A stretch of DNA of 64,000 nucleotides, taken from contig NC_087075.1 of the NCBI RefSeq assembly GCF_026151205.1, positions 10,648,303 through 10,712,302 on the forward strand, read 5' to 3'. Source of the DNA: Bolinopsis microptera. Its lineage: Eukaryota; Ctenophora; Tentaculata; Lobata; Bolinopsidae. The notes under the pieces are model-generated. The model was not told where the DNA came from. It saw nothing but the letters and a program-made list of their open reading frames with translations, and made no database searches. Below are positions 37,110 through 47,746 of this stretch, piece after piece. How positions within the stretch are numbered: position 1 is the first letter of the stretch; every line of letters begins with the position of its first letter. Made by a program: the position numbers and the translations under genes.

Positions 37110-37142
<33 letters not shown>

Positions 37143-37330
37143 AATCAACCGTAATCAGTTTTACCATTTATACGTCATAACTATTGTGTTAATATTTCAC
37201 TAACGTTGTCATTTAGAAACCCCCTCCCTCCCCAGTCCCCGGCCTCAGCAATTACGTAATCTGTGAACTGTGAACTGTGAACTGTGAACTGTGAACTGTG
37301 AACTGTGAACTGCGAACTGTGAACCACCCC
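37065..37330. mobile_element. MITE with TTA target duplication, poly-C core and expanded TIR
   Basis: Ends are GGGGTCGTTCACATATTACG and its inverted form, flanked by TTA on both sides (PIF/Harbinger-like). The core has about 30 C. In the right TIR the CTGTGAA heptamer has expanded to about nine copies. It lies about 100 bp upstream of the first Ly6 gene. A relative is at 46977-47746. Confidence 0.8.
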
Positions 37331-37429
37331 TTAGAAGAAAAACTGCCCACCTAAATTATGTAGAAAAGAAATTGTCCCACTATATTATTAAAACTGAAAC
37401 GCATTATCCAGCAAAGAATTTTACCGACA

Positions 37430-39171
37430 ATGTTGAGATCCTGTGCCATTCTCCTCCTCCTTGTCTCTGTCTCCACCGCCCTGACCTGCTACAAATGTGC
37501 GGTATTTAACATGACAGTAATGACAGAGGAGCAGGCCGGTCAGATGACCGGAGCTCTAGTTCTGCTAGGTTAGTTTTTAAATTTATTAGTGTTTAAAAGT
37601 TGTCAGTTTATTAGTTGGTTAGTTTATTAGTTGGTTGGTTTTTTAGTTTGTTAAATTATTAGTATTTGTAAGTAGGTCATTACGCTTAATAAATGTGTTA
37701 CATAATAGTAATTCTGTTTGGTAGAAGATTATCTGATGACTTGAAACATTTGGTTCTGACGAAAATCCAATATTATTATAACGTGACTCCAAATTTGGGC
37801 GGACCATTAACCTGCTAGTTCTCTAACTCATTACAGCTATTAGTATTAGAGACCAATTTCAGGGCACTGTAATCATCTAAGTAAGCACGAAGGTGTTAGA
37901 TTGCCTGGTGTTTAATTGGCCCATTAGGGTAGTCTAAACTCTGATTTCCTTACAATTGCTGTACCAATTAGTTCCAAATCACCGTCCTCAAGTAGCCGAA
38001 AAGATCTGTTTGTCTAATTTGCATAAACTGTAACGTATCAAATCGTTTAGCAACCGCCTGTAAAGGAATGCAGACATTTGACCCGGTCCCCCAAAGCGTG
38101 AATTAACTGAGGAGGATGTGACAATAACAACTTGTCTCAATTTAACAACTTATATCGATAACAACCTGTCCCAATATCTTGTCTCAATAACAACTTGTCT
38201 CAATTTAACAACTTGTCTCAATAACAACTTGTCTCAATAACAACTTGTCTCAATTTAACAACTTATATCGATAACAACCTGTCCCAATATCTTGTCTCAA
38301 TAACAACTTGTCTCAATAACAACTTGTCACAATAACAACTTGTCTCAATAACAACTTGTCTCAATTACAACTTGTATTAATAACAACTTATCTTTGATCA
38401 GGTGCGCCGAAGTGTACCATAATTGAGGAGGATGTTACTCAGCAATGTGAAGCTAATCAGGACCAATGTCAAAAGATATCTGTAAGGTATACTAAAATCT
38501 TTGTTGTAAGCAGTTTCAATTCAAGTTACCTGTTTCTGGTAACTTACATTCTCAAGTTACCATGCTTTGTGGTAACAGGTAGATTCTTATTAGCTTCCTG
38601 TGTTTGATATCTGCTCTATAAATACAGCTGTAAATAACCATTTTTGGTAACCTTAATTTAATTCTTTAAAGCTAACGTTCTGTTTATCACAGTTCTAAGC
38701 TCGGAGGAGATGAAGCCCATGATGGTTATCTCCTACAGTGTGGCCAGTCTTCATCAATCGAAAGTTTATGTCCAACTTATACGGGAATGGCTAGTAAGTG
38801 ACAAAAGTTGATAGTCTTATAAATAACTAGCTTGTTGTTCTTTATCTCCTTTCTATTTCTAATAAATGGGAAAACAACAAAACGATCACTTTTTAGCAGC
38901 TTGATAAACCGAAATTCGTAGCTAATAGCAATTCCCAACATTTACACACAGTATTTATTTCACATGTCACATGACCATCGGTTTAACAAGAATTATGAGC
39001 TAACTAACGAAGATATCCTCAGAACTGGCAGGATTTATTATTGATGGCTGTTCATCTGAAGGGTGTGACTCCAGCAAGTGCTACGATCCAACCAGCGGAG
39101 CTACATTTTCTAACCACAATCTGTACATTCTGATCGCTTCTCTTGCTACTTTCATTTTAGCATCTCTGTAA
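37430..39171 (+). CDS. Ly6/three-finger-type GPI-anchored surface protein, 4 exons
   Basis: Ly6/uPAR-fold proteins are small disulphide-rich, usually GPI-anchored surface proteins; the ligand cannot be told. Exons 37430-37568, 38402-38486, 38693-38793 and 39023-39171 join with phases 1, 2, 1 to 157 residues. Residues 1-17 form a signal peptide (MLRSCAILLLLVSVSTA), followed at once by LTCYKC, the typical first finger. About ten cysteines follow in the mature chain (KC, QQC, QC, LQC, LCP, DGC, GC, KC). An NMT glycosylation site lies in finger one. The last ~20 residues (ILIASLATFILASL) are a hydrophobic GPI-type tail. Cys spacing is not canonical at the end (no clear CCxxxxCN), so the assignment is by overall form. 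A 17-bp minisatellite fills intron 1 up to the exon 2 acceptor. AATAAA is at 39406. Confidence 0.8.
38125..38398. repeat. ~17-bp minisatellite in Ly6 intron 1
   Basis: Repeats of AACTTGTCTCAATAACA with variants run right up to the exon 2 acceptor. The paralogue at 44.4 kb has only two or three such phrases, so the array expanded after duplication. Confidence 0.8.
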
Positions 39172-40389
39172 TTGTATAGGACCAAGATTTAAGAACGAAG
39201 ATAAATGCTACACATTATTATCAATGATAAGAATAATAATTATAAGTAAAACTGGTGATAGGTGAATCACGCGACTCTTTTTTGTAAAATCAAATCTTAG
39301 CTAGGATATTAATCGTCATTTTATTAGGAAGATATGTTATTAGAAAGATAAAAGGGTAAACCACAGTAATCGATACGCGTATTGGTGGTGTAATTTTATT
39401 TCGCAAATAAAATGTGTGCAAATTTGTTCACTGTATTTTTTCAATTTGCCCATGGAACTTACATAATAATATATTTTATAATATTCATGTTATAATTTTG
39501 TTGTTGCTGTTTAACTTTACCTACGCAGTTACATGGAACGATATGATGTTTATATCTTTTATACACACTAGCAGGAAGATTTATAGTATTGAGGTTTTTT
39601 TCGTTCCGGAAAAATATCAAATTCTGAAACATTTTGATTCAGTATAGGTCCTAATATTAATTAATTTCAATTTCCTCAAGATATTGGGTGTGCAAATTGT
39701 ACTTATTTGTAACATCAAACATAGTACCTGTACCTTTCTGTTTATATTGTAATTTGTTTAGGTTAATACGAGATTTAGATATCATTGTGTGCGTTAATCT
39801 TTTAATTAATTTTAAAATAATATGGCGATTTTTATTTTTTTAAATCCTTGCTGTGTTGTCATATGATTTTTCTTTACGATCGCACGATCCACTAATTTAT
39901 CTACGTTCAAGGCAATCAAGGCAGAAAGACACAAAAACAAAATATTATAAAAATTTGTGATCTAAAAAGAAAATATCTAAACTAAAATCACATTTTAACT
40001 CAAATTGCGTGACATAATTATAAGTATAACAGTAACATGTATAATTAGATATGTCTTCAAGTATAAGTGAAACTTGACTTAGGGGCATAATACAAATTAA
40101 AAGGTGGTTATTGAAGTTTTTTTTATAAGGGACATTCAAATATTACAGACGTAATCACTTAAATTGCAAATCAAAGGGAAGGCCGGGATGTTTTAATTAA
40201 TTTCGCTAGTGTAATTTTAACACTATATGTGTGAAACTGATCACGGAGGGGGGAGTTCAAAATTTGACCGAAAATGTATTCCACAATTTGTGATCAATTA
40301 ATGACCCCAATCCTATTAATAGTTATAGTTTCGTTATGTTCATATCATGAGCTCCAAGTACCCACGTGGCTGTTTTTTGACCGTTCCAA
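39172..40389. other. 3' flank of first Ly6 gene and AT-rich spacer
   Basis: AATAAA at 39406-39411 is a candidate polyadenylation signal. The part around 39810-39910 resembles 47810-47930 downstream of the second Ly6 gene, marking the right side of the duplication. Nothing else is supported. Confidence 0.5.
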
Positions 40390-41280
40390 CTTGTATCACG
40401 TGGTGACCCCCACGGTGGTGACCCCCCTTCGACGCTACAGGGGGAGCCGCGCACTTCGTGCGCGGCGGGTCATACAACGTATGACAAGTTCCAACTAATC
40501 TATTCGGTAATACTAATCACTATACACTCATCGTCTCACTTTTCAAGTTTACTTTCGTTCCCCTCGCAAAATTATTCTACCAGGATTTTAACGGGTGATA
40601 CTCGTAAAATATCTGTTCCATACAGGACCGTTTAATTGACGATGTCAATTCATGGCAGCTCGGCGCGGCACAGTAACGCATCGCGCTACAAAGGACCGTC
40701 GACGAGTCCAACTCGGCGCGCGTCCTAGTAGGTTACTAGGTTGTAAACCTACAACCAGGATTCTGCTTAGTCTCGCATATATATATGAATATCGCATGTT
40801 AACTCACATCAGCTCGCCGTTTTAGAAAGCTTGCGTCTTTATTAAGTTTAAAAAAGATATTCTCACCCTCTAAGAAACTCCTTGTATCACGTTGCGACCC
40901 CCACGGTCGTTGTAGCGCGATGCACTACTGGGTCGCGCGCGCATCCAATAATGCTTCTCGCAACGTATGCAGATCGGCGAGATGCGAAGGATTGACATCG
41001 TGAATCAACCACGGTCGTTTCACTATGAGTATGGTGACGATACACTACAGGGGAGCGGCGGGTCATACAACGTATGACAAGAAACTCCCGTTTGGAATGA
41101 ACCTTGTTTTTGACGGATGTTACTCGTCTAAATTTCTTGATCGAAGTAGCGCGCGCCGCTTTCTTCTCGAAATGGCCGCTTTCTTCTCGAAATGGCCTCT
41201 TTCTTCTCGAAATGGCCCAATGGCAAGTGCTAGTGCTACGAAATAGCGCGCGCCGAGCCAGACCATTAACAATGGTCAAA
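40390..41280. repeat. Mosaic of GC-rich dispersed repeats (right copy)
   Basis: This holds the same blocks as 884-2480, rearranged: the GTGATACAA to GTCATACAACGTATGAC block (40392-40492, reverse), the TTAA-MITE end (40588-40760) with a GATGTCAATTCATGGCAG block inserted, and the CAGTAGTGCATCGCGCTACAA block (40905-41015, reverse). A CTTTCTTCTCGAAATGGC triplicate lies at 41158-41218. It is probably nested insertions of the same non-coding families. Confidence 0.55.
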
Positions 41281-43970
41281 CCTTAAGTTTATTCTACTTT
41301 ATATTATGTTTCCTTGTGTTTGACCTCTGTTTGAGTGTCAAAAATCTTAAATATGGGTGCTACTTGTGATGAACTCTAGAAGGATGGGATGGTACAAGTA
41401 ATACTCGGTCTGGCCGTCTGGAAGTGGAAGCCCATATGCCATAGAATTCCAGTTCAGAAACTGAGTAAGGAGGTGGCAGGTGCAGCTACTGATGATCAGA
41501 AGCCTCCTAGTCCTTAAAGTTTATTTGGGTTAGAAACGACATTTGGGTCCCTACCCTCGCACATAATTATTTTTAATTTTCTTCTTGTGTTCCACAACTT
41601 TGGTTTCCGTATTTATGATTTAAGAATTAATTTTAGCGTCCCTCTTTGCTCTTTGACGAATATTTATCAGCATTCCGGTTCCCGTAATTGTTCAATGTTC
41701 ACCCTTCTTGGAGCAGTTGACAGTGACACATATATTCTTAGAAGTTGACCAATAGTTTAACATGATCGTCGCATAGACATAACAATCATGTCATGTTAAC
41801 CTGGTGACAAATATTCGTTAAACCAAACAGGATTTACAAATATTTACAAACAAAACACAACACAACTGTTAACAGTTTTGTTTTATTTGTAAATATCTCT
41901 ACTATTTCCTTGTTGCTGTTTGATCATAATTCACCTCTCGTTCGATTATATTGGTATCATGAATATTGTATTGGCCGAAACAACTAGGAACCGACTGTCT
42001 GGGGTTTCGGTTTAGTTGTCAGATCACCGGAAATGCAGCCGGGTATAAATCTATTTTGCCGTTTGCCGTATTTTGCCGGTCAAGAACCGGCTGTTTAGTG
42101 CATTTACAGAAAAGGAAATTTCAAACTACCGGATCTTGCAGGAAATCTTAAATCATAATTAAGCTTTCTATTAAGATACCTGTTGACACACGTGCAACCC
42201 CTTTTCCCGTCCGGCAAATAGGGAGGGGGTGGTTTTGAAATTTCGGACAAATCTGGACAGAGGGAGGGAGGTTTCTGAAAATCCGGAAATTTTGGCAGAA
42301 TTAACGAAAAAGTCCCATTTATTTCAACTCTTTGAGACTAGTTACTCTGTAAGTTTAGATCCCTGTATTTTGAACGAGTACTTAAATGTATTTAAATGTA
42401 ACTGTGCTAAACTTCAAACTTGTTCGACACTAAATGTATTATTGTCTTTTTTAAGTAACTACACATTTTTATTAACCATGAATTTGAGTTGGTTTTATTT
42501 GTACTTTTAAAAGTAGCTGGAAATCCAGACGTCCGGGGGATCGGAGGGGGGGGGGGGCGTGGTCTGAAAATCTGCGATTTTGGCGGACGTCCGGCCTAAG
42601 TAGATGGGCCCTTAGGCCTTACTGCAACAAGTAGACCCATGACTTAAAAGTAGGTTCTTCAGCTCCAGTACAATGCATTACGTAACAAGGTTTGGTCTAA
42701 GAGTAAGTAGTGTTTCCAATATTTCGATAGGAAGCTGTCCATGTCTTTCAAGATAAAATGAAACCGCACCCTTATATCTCGAACTCAGAATACTACTAAT
42801 ATAGAATACCAAACCCATGACGTACGACCAAACCCACCAACGACTTATACATTCAAGGTCTAAATTGTGTTATAGGCTAGTTTTAAAGTTGAAAATCGAA
42901 AAGTTTGAAGTTGCACACGTGGGAACACGCCCAAATTGATTTAAAATAGCTAATATCACTGAAAATTGCTATTTTCACGATTTTTATCAACTTTGGAGTC
43001 CCGTTGTGATCCTAGTTCTTTTTGAAATCTTCTGAAATTTTGCATGCTTATCAAACTATATATACAATACCACTATGCAAAAATTTACGGTGATTCAATA
43101 TTGTATGCGCACGCAACGTCCGCTCAAAGTTTGCACGGGCAAAAGGTGCAGAGAATTTTGCTCATTCGTGATTTCGAATATATTCTATTTCTGCTTTCCC
43201 ACGATATTTAAATGGCATTATATATGAATTTAATGCCAACTTGAATGATTAAAAAGTGCCATATTCAGTCTGTTATCGACAGATATGCATACCTAAAAGA
43301 GTAAAACAAGGAAACGTTTTCAAAGGTAAAATTTCGAAATCGTTCAAAGTACCTCCTTATTAATGAAGTTTCGACTGTGTAAATTATACGAAACTCGAGA
43401 GACTGTGGGATACTGAAGGAAAAGAAGCAGTTCTAACGAGCGCTTCTCAAACACAAGGATATATCTTGTGAACTTGGTTAGTATATATGAAACATTTGAC
43501 ATGGAGTTGTAGAGTGAGTGCGCTCGCTTTTCGAGTTTTCCCATTCATTCACGGCTTACGAATTGTAATAAAGCTTACTGAATGGGAAAAGCGAGCGACC
43601 GATTTCATTCTCGGTATCAATTTGCATTTGCGGACGGTTCCTCAAATTAATATCATTTTCTTTTGTTTGGAAAAGAGAGACACTGGCAGCGGTTCACTCT
43701 ACCCATGACTATGGGTTTTGGTCAAATCATATAAGCGATTCTACCTTTTAGTTTTAGTCTTTTATAACGGCGTACACAGCTTATCTGCATTGATTGTTAG
43801 TGCAATACATGTTGTTAATAATGATTTGTCCTTTCTATTCTGTATTTGCTTGTTGGTTTTAGTTCAGTACATGATAAATCAAATGTCACTTATCGAGAGA
43901 CCGCAATTTGTATTCGAAACTCACACGTGACACGGCCCCATCCGTAAAAAAGTACGCAACTAAACCATTT
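41281..43970. other. Intergenic DNA, minor inverted repeats
   Basis: There is no supported gene. Partial inverted repeats occur at 41825-41897, and at 43519-43600 (CGCTCGCTTTT...TTTCCCATTCA against TGAATGGGAAAAGCGAGCG). An ACCAAACCCATGAC phrase near 42810 recurs inverted near 43710, perhaps ends of one element. A GGGGGG tract is at 42546. Short frames look random. Confidence 0.35.
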
Positions 43971-44056
43971 AGAATAGAAACTGTCCCACCATATTATTAT
44001 TATTAAAACTCTAAGTCTAACGCATTATGATTATCCAGCAAAGAATTTTACCGACA

Positions 44057-46879
44057 ATGTTGAGATCCTGTGCCCTTCTCCTCCTCCTTGTCTCTGTCTC
44101 CACCGCCCTGACCTGCTACAAATGTGCGGTATTTGACATAGCTGCAATGACAGAGGAGCAAGGATCTCTTATGGGCACCGTTCTAACACTGCTAGGTAGT
44201 TTTTAAATTTGTTATTTTTTAAAAGTTGGTAATAAGTTGTTTGTTTGTTAGTTCATTAGTTTTTGTAAATTGTTAATTATGCTGAGTAAAACTAAATGTG
44301 TTTCCCGACCTCATTGTATTTGAAAAAATAAAATATACTACGAAATTATGTGATGACTTGTTAAAGTTATCGGATAATTAAACCTGTCTCAAAAACAACT
44401 TGAAACTTGTCTCAATTAAGACTTGTCTCTGATGAAGTGATCAGGTGCGCCGAAGTGTGACTCAACTGAGGATGATGTTACTCAGCAATGTGAAGGTAAC
44501 GAGGATCAGTGCCACAAGATATCTTTCAGGTAGACTAAAAGTAAAATCCTTCTTTAAGCGTTTCCTGTTGCCATTTATTGGTTACCGTTTTGATCGATGA
44601 TCAACAGCTTGAGCATTAAGTTTGTAACAAAATGTAAGCAGTAATTATTAGTAATCATTTTTGGTTGATTGATTCATTAAAGTTAGTTAAAGTTCTGTTT
44701 ATCACAGTTCTAAGCTCGGAGGAGATGAAGCCCATGATGGTTATCTCCTACAGTGTGGCCAGTCTTCATCAATCGAAAGTTTATGTCCAACTTATACGGG
44801 AATTGCTAGTAAGTGAAAGAAGTTGCTTGTCTTATAAATAACTAGCTTGTTGGACTTGACATCATTTCTATTTCTAATGGGAATCCAATCCGGCATACAT
44901 TGTACATTATATAGATTTACAGTCGAGTTGGTCTCCCATTGAATCGCTAGCCCAAATTATTAAAAAATTCTCGGGAAAAGGCCCTGAGGGTGTGAAAGTA
45001 ATCTGGTTCGGTGTATTTTTGGACGCTGATTTCGAATCACCCCCGGTCCCCATGACGTAGGGTAAAAATGCTTCCCTAGAGAGTTGTGGGCAAAAAACTA
45101 TTTTGGTCACGTGACAGGCTAGTAAAACACGAATTCGATTACTTAGGGCTCGGTTTAGGGTTATGGATAGCTTCGGGGTTATGGTTAGGATAAGAGTTTA
45201 TTTAAAACCGTTTTAATAAAACAAATATTTAATAAAACAAATATTTATTTTTACGGCACAATCAAACAATATCAATAATAAATAAATCAGGGGAGGTTTG
45301 AAGAGGTTTCAAGTGCCGAAGGCCACTGCTTATCTTTAGGATTTGAGAGTGACCTGTGCTTGAAACCCCCTCAACCATCCACTACGTCAATAAACTCATT
45401 ATACAAATATAGAAAAATATAATTATCTAAGCTAAAATTGCTTATTGGTCTAGTTTGGTGACATAGGAGAGCCCAGTTGAGTTTTAGTTTAGGTTTATGT
45501 TTTAAATCATAGTTTGAAAGGTTAGCCATGTTTCATGGCAGAGAGAGATATCATGTGTGCAGAGCCGTACCGGATGTAGAATTTGAGATATAATATAGAT
45601 TAGTTACCATATATTAGGGTCACCTCGATTTTGGAGGGATAGCAAGTGCTTTTTAAGGTTAGATTTAATAATACCTGACGAGGCTGATAAGTCTGAAATT
45701 TTGGAAGAACCCGGGATTATTATCCCATCTTCATTAGCATCACATATTTCGAATACATAGGGGATGAGATCATTCCAAATTTTCGTAGAGGTGTACAAAA
45801 AGTTCTGTTGGGAGATATCTAACCTCAGTAATGGGACAATCAGACGAAGTTTTTCATTTCTAGGACAGAACTTGAAAAGATCTTTAATCGACTGGGGGAC
45901 ATCAAATTTAAGAATTTTGAATAGTTCCATAAATGTATGGTACATGTGCAGATTCTCCAGGTTGATAATTTTCTGCTCAGTGAATAGCGGTTTAGTGTGT
46001 TCAAGACAGTAGTTCTTGCTAGCCATATGTTCGTTATAAGTTCTTGAACGTGCACAGCTTAACCTAGGTTAAGTAGTATTCTTTATGATCAAAATTAGGA
46101 ATGTTACCAAATAGCAGTCTTATACATCGTTTTTGAATTGCAAAGATTTTATTCAGCTTATATTTAGGGATCCCACCCCAGCAACTTATACAATAGCTAA
46201 GATGTGACATAAAAAGAGCATTGTATAGTTTCAAATATTCAGATTTGGGAATGAATTTGCAAATTCTCTTAATCGATACAATACTGGAGTTCAGCTTTAA
46301 AGATAAATGATTAAGATGTGGTTCCCAACATAGCTGTTCGTCTATTATCACCCCAAGAAACTTTGTACATTGAACTTTTTCTAGCTTTTTGCCATCTATT
46401 GAAATCGTTAGATTCCTGTTAAAGGGCCGTGTTCTGGCACAGGTCTGTGTTGCTCTTGACAAACCTGGCTGAAAATGCATATAACAACTTTTCCCTGCAA
46501 AAGTTAGGCTATTATGTTCATAAACATATGAATAGAGATTCGGCGGAATGACAGGCTGAGTAAGTTTTGTTCGGCTGCAAAACCGTAAAAACCAAAGTCA
46601 CGTGATAATTCAATTGGGCGAGCGAATTAGTAAGAGCCGTCTTTAACACAACAAAACAATCACTTTATACAGTTTATAGCTACTTCAATTTGATAAACTG
46701 AGATTCGTTGCTTATACCAATCCCCGATTTTTACACCCGGTATTTATTTCAGTTAGTCATGTCACATGACCATCGGTTTTACAAGAATTATGAGCCAATC
46801 TAATGAAATATCCGCAGGTCTGATGGGATTTGTTATTGATGAGTGTACAACTACTACAATTTCAGCAACTGCTTCATAA
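44057..46879 (+). CDS. Ly6-type paralogue with shortened last exon, 4 exons
   Basis: This is a duplicate of the gene at 37430-39171. Exons 44057-44195, 44445-44529, 44708-44808 and 46818-46879 have the same lengths (139, 85, 101) and phases for the first three. The joined product is 128 residues and stays in frame. Signal peptide, LTCYKC start and exon 3 are nearly identical; exon 1 has changes in the loop after AVF. Exon 4 starts with a matching SLMGFVIDEC but ends SATAS, so the last two cysteines and the hydrophobic GPI-type tail are missing. Intron 3 has grown to 2 kb by insertion of a LINE fragment. The product would be secreted, or the gene is decaying. AATAAA is at 46928. Confidence 0.7.
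45604..46480 (-). mobile_element. LINE reverse-transcriptase C-terminal fragment
   Basis: Two overlapping frames (46480-46064 and 46026-45604) encode the end of a CR1/L2/Jockey-type ORF2. Visible are KFLGVIIDEQLCWEPHLNHL, the YNALFMSHLSYCISCWG thumb motif, IQKRCIRLLFGN, then WNDLIPYVFEI and a C-terminal SNLKKHLLSLQ tail. The catalytic YADD part and endonuclease are absent, so it is a 5'-truncated dead copy, inserted antisense in intron 3 of the second Ly6 gene. A frame break lies near 46040. Confidence 0.85.
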
Positions 46880-46976
46880 TTCAATTCGATTATAATTCAA
46901 TATTAAGTAATTTGTTTCCAGAAATGGAATAAATTTTTCTTGAAGAGATTAATTTTAAAAAATATTGCATAAATTT

Positions 46977-47746
46977 GGGGTCGTTCACATATTAAGTAAT
47001 CACTTTTTGGACAATTTTTACCCCCCCCCCCCCCTCCTCCATAATCAGTTTTACACATAGCTATTGTGTCAAAATTACACAAGCGTGATCATTTGGAAAT
47101 CCCCCCTCCCCCTCGGCTGATTACGTAATATCGTCACCTACAAATAGAAAGGGCCTATGTCGACACAGGCCCTTTTAAAAAACTATACCAGCACGAAAAT
47201 CTGTGGAACCATACCTACCATATCCCCAAATACAAAGTCAATTGGGTGAAAATTGAATATCCTTAATTTGTTAAAAGGGCCTATATATTAACATAGTCCT
47301 TTTTCAATAAACTGAACTGCTACTGATATTGATAAAATAAAAGGGCACATGTCGACATAGGCCCTAACAAATTGTTGGAATGTGATGCTCAAAGAAATAA
47401 ATTTGAAAGTTAAAAGGACCTATGTACACATACGCCCTGTACAGTGTACCGATGCTCACATGTAAGATGTTTCAATTAATTAAGAGGGGCCTATGTAATT
47501 GTATCGAATGTTGTTTTAAGTAAGCCTATGTCAAAATTAAATCAATTACCCCAATTAATCGAAAAGCTTCAGGAACATTTTCAGAGTGTAGGCCAGTCAT
47601 TCTTTCCATTTAGGATACATAGAAATCAAATTCAAATGCCTATCCTAAAATTAATTTCCATAAATAGGTTTTTATGCATTATCTCAAAACGACTTTTTTC
47701 GACATAAGCCCTTTCTATTTGTAGGTGACAATATGTGAACGACCCC
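46977..47746. mobile_element. MITE related to that at 37065, with nested inverted repeat
   Basis: Ends are GGGGTCGTTCACATATT and its complement, with TTT on both sides as a possible 3-bp duplication. Inside, a second inverted pair (GTCACCTACAAATAGAAAGG at 47134 and its inverse near 47710) encloses five or six short palindromes of the GGGCCTATGT...ACATAGGCCC kind. The left arm carries a run of 14 C. Confidence 0.75.

Noticed and set aside
37100-37138. Poly-C tract as a telomere or assembly gap
   Set aside because: It sits between matched TIRs with TTA duplications, so it is the core of a MITE; its exact length may still be unreliable.
45764-46012. 82-codon plus frame in Ly6 intron 3
   Set aside because: It is antisense to the LINE reverse-transcriptase fragment.
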